Shown: positions 38,215-47,426, counted from the stretch's first letter. The stretch is DNA of 64,000 bases from an uncultured Pelagibacteraceae bacterium (GCA_902622545.1 CACNQD010000004.1:1-64000); one strand, 5' to 3'. The notes: a model not told the origin generated them from the letters alone. Program-made: numbers and translations.

Positions 38215-38734
38215 TTTCGGTTAAGAATGAATCTGGGTGAAATTGAAATCCATAAACTTTATTAAAGTTATCTTCAAAAGCCATTGGAGTATTTGATTTT
38301 GTACAACGCATAGTTATATCAATATTATTAGATTTAAAGGGCTCATGTAATTTTAATGAATGATATCTTCCAATCTTAAATATTTTATTTTTTTGAAATA
38401 TTTTACTTTTATTATTTACTTTTACTTTTGATTGATAGCCATGATAAATATTGTTCTGTTGTTTGATTATTCCTCCTTCATTAAATAAAATTAGTTGAAA
38501 TCCTAAACATATACCTATTATTTTTTTTTTACCTTTAAATAATTTATATATTTTCGAAGTCTCTGGATAATCTTTGGGCGAGCCAGGACCAGGAGAGAAA
38601 ACTATTACATCTGATTTTTTTAGTAATTTTAAATTCAAATTAAAATAATCTGAGCAGTATACTTTTTCAAATTCTGCAAATTGATGAACAACATTCCATG
38701 TAAATGAGTCTTGGTGATCAATAATATAAATCAT
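38177..38734 (-). CDS. pabA: Glutamine amidotransferase, PabA/TrpG type
   Basis: A 185-residue class I glutaminase that supplies ammonia to PabB. DHQDSFTWN is at the start and FSPGPGSPKDYPE in the middle. The nucleophile cysteine is in GICLGFQLI, and the His is in YGFQFHPDSFLTENG. The usual third residue, the Glu of HPE, is Asp here. Overlaps pabB by 4 nt and pabC by 38 nt. Confidence 0.85.
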   Translation of the reverse strand: MIYIIDHQDSFTWNVVHQFAEFEKVYCSDYFNLNLKLLKKSDVIVFSPGPGSPKDYPETSKIYKLFKGKKKIIGICLGFQLILFNEGGIIKQQNNIYHGYQSKVKVNNKSKIFQKNKIFKIGRYHSLKLHEPFKSNNIDITMRCTKSNTPMAFEDNFNKVYGFQFHPDSFLTENGKFFIKKILSY

Positions 38735-39945
38735 TTAAATAATTCCAACAAAGATTTTGCTTTTATAAAATTTTCATTAAATTCTTTTTTAGGAGAACTT
38801 TCTAACACAACTCCAGATGCCGCTGATATTTCAGATTTGTTTTGAAAATTTAAAATTGATCTAATTATTATATTAAAACGCAAATCTTCGTTAAACTTAA
38901 TAAATCCAAAACTTCCAGTAAATATATTTCTATCTTCTTTTTCTTGGCTATTAAGCAATTCTAATGTTCTAATTTTAGGGCAACCTATTACAGATCCACC
39001 TGGCATCATTGATTTAATAATATTTATTAATTTAATTTTTTTTCTTAAATTACCTTCTATCGTGGTTACATAGTGAAAAAGATGTTTATATTCCTCAACA
39101 TATTTTTTTCTTGTTATCCTTACAGTTCCTGGTTTGCAAATTCTTGATAAATCATTTCTTTCCATATCAACTATCATATTATGTTCTTTTGTTTCTTTAT
39201 TATTATTCTTAAAAAAACTAAGTGCTTTTGATTTATTGAGCTTTGAGTTTTTTTTTAAAGTCCCGGCTATTGGTTTTGTTTTTAATTTTAAGCCTTTTTT
39301 TTCAATCAATGTTTCAGGGGAACAGCTGACAATTGAATAATCTTTATCTCTTATCATAAAAGATTCGGGCGATGAATTTACTTTCATTAACTTCCAGAAA
39401 AAATTAATTGGGTTGATTACTGAATTATTTTTATATTTTGTACAAATTTTAATTTGATAAGTTTCACCTTGTTTAATTTTTTTTGAAAATAAATTAAAAA
39501 TTCTTTTATATTTATTGAAATCAGTATTTATCTTGAAAGGACTTAAAATTTTAGTTGGATTGAACTTAATATTAAATTTATTTTGTTTAATATTTGATGA
39601 GATTTTTACTTTATCAGATATTGTAATTACAGTCTCTGGTTTATAAAAAACCCCTTTATAAAAATTATTTTTTTTCTGGTTTTTTAATCTTATATTTAAA
39701 AGATTACACAATATTTCATATCCAAAAAAACCTATAAACAAATCCTGCTCTTTTTTATATTTTTTATTTGAAAAACTATTTAAAAAACCATTTATATTTG
39801 AATTATTAAGTATTATTTTTTTTGAGAAATCGGTAAATACCTTATACTTATTTCCGAATTTATAAATAATCATTGGCTTATCGGATTGATATAATTTTTC
39901 CAGATAAGGACTAAATTTTAGTTTATGCTTTTTGTAATCTCTCAA
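38731..39945 (-). CDS. pabB: Aminodeoxychorismate synthase component I (chorismate-utilising enzyme)
   Basis: A 404-residue chorismate-binding enzyme. Motifs in order are KQGETYQIKICTKY, SCSPETLIEKKG, KTKPIAGTLKKN, EHNMIVDMERNDLSRICKPG, and PGGSVIGCPKIRTLELL. It ends with FNIIIRSIL and the SGVVLESSP segment. The motif PIAGT carries alanine where E. coli PabB has the catalytic lysine (PIKGT); PIAGT is also the anthranilate synthase form. The neighbouring pabC-like gene and the absence of a clear LLES tryptophan-binding motif favour p-aminobenzoate synthesis. Confidence 0.8.
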   Translation of the reverse strand: MRDYKKHKLKFSPYLEKLYQSDKPMIIYKFGNKYKVFTDFSKKIILNNSNINGFLNSFSNKKYKKEQDLFIGFFGYEILCNLLNIRLKNQKKNNFYKGVFYKPETVITISDKVKISSNIKQNKFNIKFNPTKILSPFKINTDFNKYKRIFNLFSKKIKQGETYQIKICTKYKNNSVINPINFFWKLMKVNSSPESFMIRDKDYSIVSCSPETLIEKKGLKLKTKPIAGTLKKNSKLNKSKALSFFKNNNKETKEHNMIVDMERNDLSRICKPGTVRITRKKYVEEYKHLFHYVTTIEGNLRKKIKLINIIKSMMPGGSVIGCPKIRTLELLNSQEKEDRNIFTGSFGFIKFNEDLRFNIIIRSILNFQNKSEISAASGVVLESSPKKEFNENFIKAKSLLELFK

Positions 39946-41140
39946 TAGCTTGCTCTTTAATTGGTAAGTGTATTAAACCTGCAAAAATTGATAATGCAAT
40001 TGCCAAATACCACGCATAGTCATAAGAGCCATACAAATCATAAAATAATCCTCCTAGATAAGCTCCAAAGAATGATCCAATTTGATGGCTTAAAAAAACT
40101 AACCCATACAATAATCCCAAATACTTTGTTCCAAAAATATGTGCAACTATCCCACTTGTTGCAGGAACAGTTGATAGCCACAAAATACCAAAGCTTGCTC
40201 CAAAAAAAATAGAGCCTAATGTGCTAGGGGGTAAGAAAATAAACAAACATATTGAAACACCTCTTAAGAAATAAATTATACTTAAAATTGTTTTCTTTTT
40301 TCTTTTTGTGCAAAGATAGCCACTCATAAGTGATCCAAAGATATTAAATAACCCTATCAAAGATAATATCATTGCAGCAGTCCAATCCTCTAGGCCTCTA
40401 TCAATTACATATTTTGGAACGTGAGTTCCAACTAATGTTATATGAAAACCACAAACAAAAAATCCAGACAAAAGTAATAAATAACTTTTATATCTAAAAG
40501 CTTCACTTAAAGCTTCAATCGTTGACTGACTTCCTCCATCTTTTGTTTCATTTATTTGAGGCGAACGAACAAAAAATGATATCAGAAAACCTAACGACAA
40601 AAATAACATGAAATAAAATAATGTTTGTACCCATCCATAATTTCCAAGTGAATAATTTGTGAATAGTGGTGATAAAAAATATCCAAATGACCCTACTGCC
40701 GTTACAATACTCATCGCGATAGTTCTATTTGATAATGGAAAATGCTTACCAACAATCGACATTGGTATGCTTATGGCTGTTCCACCACATCCAATTCCAA
40801 CGAGAACACCTAACCAAATTTGAAAGTAAATTCCTGTATTAGGACCATTATACAAAAAGTAGATACCAATAATGTAAAACACAAAAGCTAAAGATATAGC
40901 TTTATGCCCACCGTATTTATCAGCAATTGCTCCAAAAACTGGGCCAGATAAACCCCAGCCTAACATTTGTATACCAATAGCTAAACCAAATTCAGTGTTA
41001 GTAATTCCTAAATCTGCATTAAAGTCCATGAAGAACATGCCAAACACTTGTCTTACACTTAAAGAAATAAAAACTACAAGTGATGCTGCAATTAAAGTAA
41101 CTAATGCCAAATTACTTTTTATGAACTTTTCTGAGCTCAT
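39923..41140 (-). CDS. Major facilitator superfamily transporter
   Basis: A 405-residue carrier with about 12 hydrophobic helices. The loop 2-3 signature is GAIADKYGGHKAIS. The later SGYLCTKRKKKTIL loop and helix segments such as FGASFGILWLSTVPATSGIVAHIFG resemble the oxalate/formate or monocarboxylate type MFS subgroup. Substrate unknown. It overlaps pabB by 23 nt downstream and the MetC-like gene by 4 nt upstream, so all are probably one transcript. Confidence 0.85.
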   Translation of the reverse strand: MSSEKFIKSNLALVTLIAASLVVFISLSVRQVFGMFFMDFNADLGITNTEFGLAIGIQMLGWGLSGPVFGAIADKYGGHKAISLAFVFYIIGIYFLYNGPNTGIYFQIWLGVLVGIGCGGTAISIPMSIVGKHFPLSNRTIAMSIVTAVGSFGYFLSPLFTNYSLGNYGWVQTLFYFMLFLSLGFLISFFVRSPQINETKDGGSQSTIEALSEAFRYKSYLLLLSGFFVCGFHITLVGTHVPKYVIDRGLEDWTAAMILSLIGLFNIFGSLMSGYLCTKRKKKTILSIIYFLRGVSICLFIFLPPSTLGSIFFGASFGILWLSTVPATSGIVAHIFGTKYLGLLYGLVFLSHQIGSFFGAYLGGLFYDLYGSYDYAWYLAIALSIFAGLIHLPIKEQAIERLQKA

Positions 41141-42312
41141 TTAATAAACCTTAATGATCTTTTTAAGTCGTTTATTAAATCTTTAGGGTCTTCCAAACCA
41201 ATATGTAACCTAACGATGTGTTCATCTTTTGATAAGTTCAAGTATTTTCTTTTTCCTTGTTCTTTTATTTTTTGGTGCAACGCTAAACTTTCAAAACCTC
41301 CCCAACTATAACCATAACCAAACAATCTTAAAGAGTTAACAAATCTATCTATGGAGCTTATATTTCTAGATTTTATTTTGAGGCCCATTAGACCTGAGGA
41401 GCCTTTATAATATTTTTTCCACATCTTGTAATCTTTAGTTCCTTTTTTATGAGGATATAAAACTGTAATCTTTTTATGTTTACTTAAAAAGGAAGCAATT
41501 TTTTTTGTATTTATCTCATGTCTATCTAATCTTGTATCCAAAGTTCTGAGACCTCTAATTATTAAATAAGCATCATCAGGTCCCATTCTTAAACCAGAAA
41601 TTTTTTCTGCTTTTTGAACAAATTTAAATACCCTTTTATTGACTGCTAAACTTCCCCCCATCACATCTGAATGTCCAGAATAATACTTGGTTGCTGATAC
41701 AATAGCCATATCAAATCCCAACTTAATAGGTTTTAGAAAATATGGAGTTCCCCATGTATTATCCATAGCTGTAAAAATTTTATTTTTTTTTGCAATAGAA
41801 ATTATTTTTGAGAGATCTTGAAATTCAAACGTGTTACTGCCCGGATTTTCAACAAATATTAATTTTGTTTTTTTTGTTATATTATTTTTTAGTGTGGATA
41901 AATCTCTCGGATTATAAAATATGGCTTTAATATTAAAATCTTTAAAAAAATCCTGAGTTAATATTCTTGTAGGACTGTATACTGGGTCAGAAACAAGAAT
42001 TTCATCACCAGGTCTTACTACACTTAACATTGCAAGAAAAACAGAACCAAAACCAGTTGGTGTTAGGAAAACATGATATGATTCCTCTAATTTTGTTAAA
42101 ATTTTCGATAATGCATGTGTTGTTGAAGTTCCTTGCCTTCCATAATCAAAATGGCCTGCTGTAGGATCTTTTAAGTGTTTTTTTTGAGTTTTTCGAATGT
42201 CATTAAGAGATTTAAACAAAATTGTAGATGCTCTAACAACCGGAGGATTTACAGACTGATTGTAGAAATCTTTAGCTGTATGTTTTAAAAAAGTTTTGAA
42301 TGAATAATCCAT
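41137..42312 (-). CDS. metC: Cystathionine beta-lyase-like PLP enzyme
   Basis: A 391-residue Cys/Met metabolism PLP enzyme. Visible motifs are DYGRQGTSTTHALSKIL, a glycine loop LTPTGFGSVFLAMLSV, VENPGSNTFEFQDL, MDNTWGTPYFLKPI, and the PLP lysine in SATKYYSGHSDVMGG. It ends with a WGGFESLAL segment and a RLHIGLEDPKDLIND region. It probably cleaves cystathionine to homocysteine. The track start at 42408 adds 32 hydrophobic residues unlike the family; I use the ATG at 42312, giving MDYSFKTFLKHT. Confidence 0.88.
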   Translation of the reverse strand: MDYSFKTFLKHTAKDFYNQSVNPPVVRASTILFKSLNDIRKTQKKHLKDPTAGHFDYGRQGTSTTHALSKILTKLEESYHVFLTPTGFGSVFLAMLSVVRPGDEILVSDPVYSPTRILTQDFFKDFNIKAIFYNPRDLSTLKNNITKKTKLIFVENPGSNTFEFQDLSKIISIAKKNKIFTAMDNTWGTPYFLKPIKLGFDMAIVSATKYYSGHSDVMGGSLAVNKRVFKFVQKAEKISGLRMGPDDAYLIIRGLRTLDTRLDRHEINTKKIASFLSKHKKITVLYPHKKGTKDYKMWKKYYKGSSGLMGLKIKSRNISSIDRFVNSLRLFGYGYSWGGFESLALHQKIKEQGKRKYLNLSKDEHIVRLHIGLEDPKDLINDLKRSLRFIK

Positions 42313-42387
42313 AAAAAATTTGATAACTAAATATGACAATGCTATATCCCACATATAAGTCAATAAAATAATAAAAGGAGAAAACTT

Positions 42388-42471
42388 ATGGGATACCCAA
42401 AAAAACATCGTGGTAGAAGAAAGATGGGATCAAAAAAAAGAAGGGCTAGAAAAAAAAATAAGAAAAAATAA
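42388..42471 (+). CDS. 27-aa highly basic peptide
   Basis: Too short for the ORF track. The frame ATG at 42388 to TAA at 42471 gives a peptide starting MGYPKKHRGRRKMGSKKRRA that ends in six mostly basic residues. More than half of its residues are Lys or Arg. The ribosome site AAAAGGAGAAAACTT is one of the best in the window and its spacing is right. The length and charge resemble tiny ribosome-associated proteins (bTHX and AURKAIP1/COX24-like bS22 peptides), but I see no convincing match. It starts divergently from metC and precedes a membrane protein gene by 11 nt. Confidence 0.7.
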   Translation: MGYPKKHRGRRKMGSKKRRARKKNKKK

Positions 42472-42482
42472 ATCTAATCAAA

Positions 42483-43172
42483 ATGGATACCATAAATAAA
42501 GTTAAATCCATAAGTATATGGATTTTTATAGTTCCCTTCTTTGCTATTAATACTTGCTTAGTATTAATTACGTCCTTTCATGATCTTTTTCCAAATAAAG
42601 AACATATCATTCATTTTACAATTCCTTATATTGATGGAGGAGCCTCAATAAGTAGAACAGCTAGAGTTTTTCCTACATACTTAATTTTTAAACCTGCCAT
42701 GTTTTTGACAGCGTACTTATTGATAAGATATTGGCTATATATTAAAAAAATAATTTTAAAAATCCATGGAGAGCATAAAAATTTAAGAAAAATTTTAATA
42801 TTTGGTATTGGTTCAGCTATTTGTTTAATCATTCATTCAATATTTTTAGGTATAAAATTTGATTATGATCTCTATAAATTATTCAGAAGAGTAATCATGC
42901 TAGTTTTTATTATTTTTGAAGTGGTAGCCCAGGCTTATTTAGTTATTACCTTGTACTCAATCAAAAATAAATTATTAAGTTTTATAAATTTAAAATTCTT
43001 AAAATTAAAAGCTATTTTAGTATCAATTTTAGTTTTTGTTATGATTGTTAGTATCCCAATAGTAAGTTTGCCAGGTAATAAACATATTAAACATGCATTA
43101 GAGTGGGACTTTTTTCTAGGTGTTATATTATTTTATGTTCTAACTTTCCTAATGTGGAAAAAACAAAGCTAA
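42483..43172 (+). CDS. Multi-pass membrane protein, possibly Frag1/DRAM/Sfk1-like
   Basis: A 229-residue protein with about six hydrophobic helices. The first extracytoplasmic loop, with HFTIPYIDGGASISRTARVF, loosely resembles the PYIS..G...P.S.VF loop of the FRAG1/DRAM/Sfk1 family. That resemblance is from memory of the family pattern and is weak. No enzymatic motif is visible. It follows the 27-residue peptide gene by 11 nt and converges with mnmA at 43173. Confidence 0.65.
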   Translation: MDTINKVKSISIWIFIVPFFAINTCLVLITSFHDLFPNKEHIIHFTIPYIDGGASISRTARVFPTYLIFKPAMFLTAYLLIRYWLYIKKIILKIHGEHKNLRKILIFGIGSAICLIIHSIFLGIKFDYDLYKLFRRVIMLVFIIFEVVAQAYLVITLYSIKNKLLSFINLKFLKLKAILVSILVFVMIVSIPIVSLPGNKHIKHALEWDFFLGVILFYVLTFLMWKKQS

Positions 43173-44288
43173 TTATCGAGTAATCCAGCCTCCGCCTAAA
43201 ACTCTATCACCATCTATATCTTTTTTATAAAAAACACATGCTTGACCTGGTGAAATACCATATTCATCTTCTAATAGTGTTAAAGAAGTTTTGCCATTAT
43301 TTAAATTTAATTTAGATTTTAATAGTTTGCCAGTAGATCTTACTTTTACAAAAATTTTTTCATCAAAAAATTTCTTATCAGCTAAGAGATTTAAGTTTTT
43401 TAAATTAATATTTTTTTTTATTAATTCTTTTTTTTCACCAACTATTATCTCATTTTTATCAGAGTTAATATCAATCACGTATAAAGGCTCTTTTGCTGCG
43501 ATTTTAATTCCTCTTCTTTGACCTATAGTAAAGTTGACAATTCCATCATGTACTCCTAAAACTTTACCTAAAGAATCTTTTATATTTCCTTTTTTAAATG
43601 CATCAGGTCTGAATTTTTGGATAACTGACACATAATCACCATTTGGAACAAAGCAAATATCTTGACTGTCAGGTTTGTCTGCAACATTTAATTGAAGTTT
43701 TTGTGCTATTTCTCTGGTTTCTTTTTTTAATAATTTTCCTAATGGAAATCTTAAAAAGTTTAATTGGTCTCTAGTAGTGTTGAATAAAAAGTAGCTCTGG
43801 TCTCTGTTTGTGTCAACGGCTCTATACATTTCCGTTTGATTATTTTTTGTTATACTTTTAACATAATGACCAGTAACTAAAGCATCTGCTTTAATATTTA
43901 ATGACTCTTGAAATAAATCATTAAATTTTACAGTCTTATTACATTGAACACATGGAATAGGTGTTTCTCCTTTAAGATAGCTATCTACAAAGTTGTCTAT
44001 TACGCCTTCCTTAAACTTATTTTGATAATACAAAATTTTGTGTTCAATATTTAATTTGTTAGCTACTCTTTTCGCATCAAATATATCTTGACCTGAGCAA
44101 CAAGTTTTTGAGGCAGCTACCTCTTTATTGTCATCATATAATTTCAGTGTAATTCCAATTACTCTATAGCCCTCTTTTTTCATCATGCCTGCAACAGTAG
44201 AAGAGTCTACCCCTCCAGACATTGCAACAACTATAGTTGTATCTTTTGGGCTCTTTTCAAATCCAAGAGAATTTAAAATATTTTTCAT
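43173..44288 (-). CDS. mnmA: tRNA 2-thiouridylase MnmA
   Basis: ATP-dependent thiolase that makes s2U34 in tRNA Lys, Glu and Gln. The PP-loop is [17 protein letters not shown] near residue 20. [13 protein letters not shown] contains the first catalytic cysteine, DQSYFLFN is family-typical, and [11 protein letters not shown] contains the second. [11 protein letters not shown] and the beta-barrel C-terminal [10 protein letters not shown] follow. 371 residues, normal. Its start is 42 nt from the divergent DUF3553 gene. Confidence 0.97.
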   Translation of the reverse strand: MKNILNSLGFEKSPKDTTIVVAMSGGVDSSTVAGMMKKEGYRVIGITLKLYDDNKEVAASKTCCSGQDIFDAKRVANKLNIEHKILYYQNKFKEGVIDNFVDSYLKGETPIPCVQCNKTVKFNDLFQESLNIKADALVTGHYVKSITKNNQTEMYRAVDTNRDQSYFLFNTTRDQLNFLRFPLGKLLKKETREIAQKLQLNVADKPDSQDICFVPNGDYVSVIQKFRPDAFKKGNIKDSLGKVLGVHDGIVNFTIGQRRGIKIAAKEPLYVIDINSDKNEIIVGEKKELIKKNINLKNLNLLADKKFFDEKIFVKVRSTGKLLKSKLNLNNGKTSLTLLEDEYGISPGQACVFYKKDIDGDRVLGGGWITR

Positions 44289-44330
44289 AAGTTTGGAAAT
44301 TATACTTTTTTCTATTATAAGTTAAACTAT

Positions 44331-44510
44331 ATGATTTTAGATTTTGAGCCAGGTGACAAAGTAGTAAATCCCAAACAAAAAGACTGGGGAATCGGACAAG
44401 TACAATCTATTATCAAAGGGAAAGTTACAGTTAATTTTGAAAATGTAGGTAAAAAAGTAATAAATTCAAATATAGTTGAGTTAACTAGATTAAAATCAGA
44501 TGGAAGATAA
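44331..44510 (+). CDS. DUF3553 family protein, 59 aa
   Basis: Missing from the ORF track. The frame ATG at 44331 to TAA at 44510 gives a protein with FEPGDKVVNPKQKDWGIGQV, then VTVNFENVGKKVI. This matches the pattern I know for the short DUF3553 family of alphaproteobacteria (a Tudor/SH3-like fold is likely). The function is unknown; such domains also occur at the C terminus of UvrD-type helicases. It overlaps cysQ by 11 nt. Confidence 0.8.
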   Translation: MILDFEPGDKVVNPKQKDWGIGQVQSIIKGKVTVNFENVGKKVINSNIVELTRLKSDGR

Positions 44511-45282
44511 GTTAAAAAAAAAAATTATTTATGAATTGATCAAAACTTTTATTAATGCTGGAGATATTGCTCTTGATTTAAGAGATAAGGGTTTAAAGAA
44601 AATTATAAAGGATGACAATACTCCTGTTACTAATGGGGATTTAGAGGTCAATAAAATAATAACTAATAAACTAAAAGAAATAACTCCTGAAATTCCTATT
44701 GTTTCAGAGGAGGTAACCGACAATAAGGACTCTGAAAATCTATCAACTTTTTGGTTGATAGATCCAATAGATGGAACATATGACTATTTAAATAATAAAG
44801 AAGAATTTACTTTAAACGCTGGTTTAATTATTAATAAAAAACCTGAGATAGCGATTATCAATGCACCAGCAAAAAAAAGATTATTTTATACGTTTGGTAT
44901 GAATAAAAGTTTTGAGTTAAAAGATAATGTAGAAATGCAATTAGATTCTGGAATTGATTCTAAAAATAAAGAACTAAGTGCTCTAGTTTACTCTGATAAT
45001 ATTAAAGAAGAAATAAAAGACATTCATAATAAATATGACATAAAAAAAATAACAAAAATGAAAAGTTCTTATAAGTTTTGCGTTATTGCCTCTGGTGAGT
45101 TTGACTTATATGTTGCAGATCCTAGAGCTTCTGAATGGGATATAGCAGCAGGTGATGCAATATTAAGGAATGCCGGAGGTTCATTAAAAGACATGTATGG
45201 AAATGAAATATTGTATGGAAAAAAAGATTTTAAAAATCCAAGTTTAGTAGTAAAAAGTGCAAGATTGCTTCTTAATGAGTGA
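44500..45282 (+). CDS. cysQ: 3'(2'),5'-bisphosphate nucleotidase, inositol monophosphatase fold
   Basis: A 260-residue metal-dependent phosphatase. The acidic site is IVSEEVTDN, the signature WLIDPIDGTYDYLN is typical, and the second metal site is ASEWDIAAGDAILRNAGG near the C terminus. CysQ removes the 3'-phosphate of PAP/PAPS, so it links to sulfate and coenzyme turnover. Related IMPases (SuhB, HisN) share these motifs. The TPVTNGDLEVNKII region favours CysQ. Confidence 0.82.
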   Translation: MEDKLKKKIIYELIKTFINAGDIALDLRDKGLKKIIKDDNTPVTNGDLEVNKIITNKLKEITPEIPIVSEEVTDNKDSENLSTFWLIDPIDGTYDYLNNKEEFTLNAGLIINKKPEIAIINAPAKKRLFYTFGMNKSFELKDNVEMQLDSGIDSKNKELSALVYSDNIKEEIKDIHNKYDIKKITKMKSSYKFCVIASGEFDLYVADPRASEWDIAAGDAILRNAGGSLKDMYGNEILYGKKDFKNPSLVVKSARLLLNE

Positions 45283-45424
45283 ACAGCTTAGAATTATTTT
45301 AATTATAATTGTTAGTGTATCTATTTTTGGCTTAATTGTTTTTGTAATAGTTAAAAATTTTATCAAATCAAAAATTGATTATTATTTAATTGAGAAAAAT
45401 AAGAAAACTAAAAAAGACGAGTGA
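45275..45424 (+). CDS. Small single-helix membrane protein, 49 aa
   Basis: Not in the ORF track. The frame ATG at 45275 (overlapping the cysQ stop by 8 nt) to TGA at 45424 gives a protein beginning MSEQLRIILIIIVSVSIFGL. It has one long hydrophobic helix and then a Lys-rich tail ending KKTKKDE. Its last 17 nt overlap the convergent recX end. The coupled start supports translation; the function is unknown. Confidence 0.55.
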   Translation: MSEQLRIILIIIVSVSIFGLIVFVIVKNFIKSKIDYYLIEKNKKTKKDE

Positions 45425-45971
45425 TTTTCTCATACTCTTCTTTAGAAAGATCCATAACTCGTTTTGATGTATCAAAATCGAAACCATTTCTTGCTAAAAC
45501 TGCAATATCTTTTTTATAAAATAACGGTCTATTGTCTTCTACTCTACATGGGCCTATTCGTCTTTTTTTACACACTTTTAACGCAGAAAAAAAATCTTGA
45601 TCTTCATTTTCATCTTTTATTTTGTCTAAAGTTTCCTTAACAAATTTTTGATTGATACCTTTTGACATTAAATAATTTCTTATCTTGTTAATTGAGCTAC
45701 CCCTTTGAATAAGATTTTTTGCTTTACTATTAGAATAAAATTTGTCATTTAAATATTTAGAGTTTTCAAGATCGCTCAGGACTACATCAATTAAATCTTT
45801 AATTTCATTTTTTTTTATCCCTACGGCTCCAAATTTCAAATATTTTTTAAGTAAATAAGTCCTTAATTGCTGTTTTGATGGAGCATACTTTTCAATATAC
45901 TTCATTGAAAAATCTCTCATCTCTTGAACTGTATCTTCAAAACTCTTTTTTTTATTTTTTATAGGAATCAT
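45408..45971 (-). CDS. recX: Regulatory protein RecX
   Basis: Inhibitor and modulator of RecA filaments. The protein is 187 residues with the start used here and has three helical RecX repeats. The first begins APSKQQLRTYLLKKY, the middle KYLNDKFYSNSKAKNLIQRG is a clear family signature, and the third is RIGPCR with FDTSKRVMDL. The track start at 46028 would run into the divergent gene, so I use the ATG at 45971 (MIPIKNKKKSFEDT). recA is not in the window. Confidence 0.85.
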   Translation of the reverse strand: MIPIKNKKKSFEDTVQEMRDFSMKYIEKYAPSKQQLRTYLLKKYLKFGAVGIKKNEIKDLIDVVLSDLENSKYLNDKFYSNSKAKNLIQRGSSINKIRNYLMSKGINQKFVKETLDKIKDENEDQDFFSALKVCKKRRIGPCRVEDNRPLFYKKDIAVLARNGFDFDTSKRVMDLSKEEYEKITRLF

Positions 45972-45999
45972 TTTAATTTTTAATATATTATAAACTTTA

Positions 46000-46473
46000 A
46001 TGATTGAACAAATTAATAACTTCTTCACAGTTCCAATGATTTACTTATGGTTGAATTTAGGTGTTCTGCCCTTTTGGTTAGTACTATTATTTTTTCCAAG
46101 CTCAGGTGTAAGTAAATATATGGTTAGATCAATATTTCCATTTATGATTTTTTCATTTATTTATGCTTATTTATTATATTACTTTTTTCTTACAGAATTT
46201 GATTTTAAGAATAATTTTAATCTTTACCTAGGTTTGGAACAACTGTCTGAATTATTTTCTGAAAAAGGGTTTTTAATTATGTTTTGGTGCCATTTTTTAG
46301 CAATAAATTTATTTTGTGGTGCTTGGATTGTAAGTGATAGTTTAAAATTTTCTATGTCAAAATTTTTAGTTTTTTTTCCACTATTGATTACATATTTTAT
46401 AGGTCCAATTGGATTATTTATATACTGGTTGATAAGAATCTTTTTTGCAAAAAAATTATCATTGTATGATTAA
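46000..46473 (+). CDS. ABA4-like (DUF4281) membrane protein
   Basis: A 157-residue protein with four hydrophobic helices. The C-terminal half has the family pattern: IMFWCHFLAINLFCGAWIVSD followed by LLITYFIGPIGLFIYWLIR. The plant homologue ABA4 is needed for neoxanthin formation; bacterial members have no established role. A link to carotenoid or retinal metabolism, useful with proteorhodopsin, is only a guess. The start is 28 nt from the divergent recX start. Confidence 0.82.
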   Translation: MIEQINNFFTVPMIYLWLNLGVLPFWLVLLFFPSSGVSKYMVRSIFPFMIFSFIYAYLLYYFFLTEFDFKNNFNLYLGLEQLSELFSEKGFLIMFWCHFLAINLFCGAWIVSDSLKFSMSKFLVFFPLLITYFIGPIGLFIYWLIRIFFAKKLSLYD

Positions 46474-47050
46474 AGAAATTCAGTTTTATTACGATTTTTC
46501 AAGTCCGTATACATACATTGCCCATAAGAAAATTAAGAAATTAAAGAATGATAAAAATATTAATTTTTTATACAAACCGATGCTTTTAGGTGGTTTGCAC
46601 AAATTAGCTGGGATAACCGCGAATGCATTTATTGGTCATAAAAACGAATTTATGATTCAAGATTGTGAAATGATTTCAAAGAAACTTGGTATCAATTTTC
46701 ATTTTAATGAAAAATTTCCTATTAATTCTTTATATTTAATGAGGGGAACATTGGTTTTAAAGGATAATTTACTTGAAAAATATATAGATACTTTTTTTGA
46801 ATCCTACTGGCAGTTAAATTTAGATTTATCAGATAGAAGTATTTTTGAAAAAAAATTAAAAGAAATAAATATTGATGTTGATAAATTTCTTCTAGATATT
46901 GAGAAAAAGGAGACTAAAGAAAAACTAAAGCTGCTCACCAATGAAGCTTTCTCAAAAAAAATTTTTGGTGCTCCGACTTTTTTTTATGATAATAAAATTT
47001 ATTGGGGGCAAGATAGATTGGATTATGTAATTGATGAGGCAATTAAATAA
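46466..47050 (+). CDS. DsbA-fold 2-hydroxychromene-2-carboxylate isomerase family protein
   Basis: A 194-residue thioredoxin/GST-kappa-like protein. The N terminus EIQFYYDFSSPYTYIAHKKI is the family signature (FD..SP..Y), with Ser at the active position instead of a CxxC pair. The end KIFGAPTFFYDNKIYWGQDRLDYV also matches. Members isomerise aromatic pathway intermediates or act as glutathione transferases. I start it at the internal ATG 46466, giving MIKEIQFYYD, 8 nt before the stop of the preceding gene. Confidence 0.85.
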   Translation: MIKEIQFYYDFSSPYTYIAHKKIKKLKNDKNINFLYKPMLLGGLHKLAGITANAFIGHKNEFMIQDCEMISKKLGINFHFNEKFPINSLYLMRGTLVLKDNLLEKYIDTFFESYWQLNLDLSDRSIFEKKLKEINIDVDKFLLDIEKKETKEKLKLLTNEAFSKKIFGAPTFFYDNKIYWGQDRLDYVIDEAIK

Positions 47051-47426
47051 TTTCAAAATCGCTTGCTTTAATACTACTAAAACCACCATCAACATGAGAC
47101 ACATTTTTAAAACCCATGTCTTGTAAAGTTTTAGTGGCAAGAGCAGATCTTAAACCAGCAGCACAAAACAATATTGTTTCTTTTGACGGATCGATTTTTC
47201 CTTGTTTGTAATATGGACTAGATGGATCCATCCAAAATTCTAACATACCTCTGGGAATATGAAGGGAATTTTTTACTCTTCCATCTCTTTCAAGTTCTCT
47301 AATGTCTCTAATATCAATTAAATTACATTTATTTTCCTTAAATAATTTTGCAGCATCATTGCTTGTAATAGTCTTAATTTCTTTTAATGCATTATTAACT
47401 AGATCTTGTGATGATTTAATAGTCAT
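47043..47426 (-). CDS. Rhodanese-like domain protein
   Basis: A 127-residue single-domain rhodanese. CNLIDIRDIRELERDGRVKNSLHIPRG is the N-terminal pattern, and the active-site loop is ILFCAAGLRSALA with the persulfide-forming cysteine. It ends with NVSHVDGGFSSIKA. Likely cytoplasmic sulfur carrier or sulfurtransferase; the partner is unknown. I use the ATG at 47426 instead of the upstream TTG. Its end overlaps the isomerase gene convergently by 8 nt. Confidence 0.88.
   Translation of the reverse strand: MTIKSSQDLVNNALKEIKTITSNDAAKLFKENKCNLIDIRDIRELERDGRVKNSLHIPRGMLEFWMDPSSPYYKQGKIDPSKETILFCAAGLRSALATKTLQDMGFKNVSHVDGGFSSIKASDFEII

Noticed and set aside
42313-42408. N-terminal extension of the MetC-like protein in the ORF track
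   Set aside because: The 32 extra residues are hydrophobic and unlike the family, and they run into the promoter area of the divergent micro-ORF. The ATG at 42312 gives a normal N terminus.
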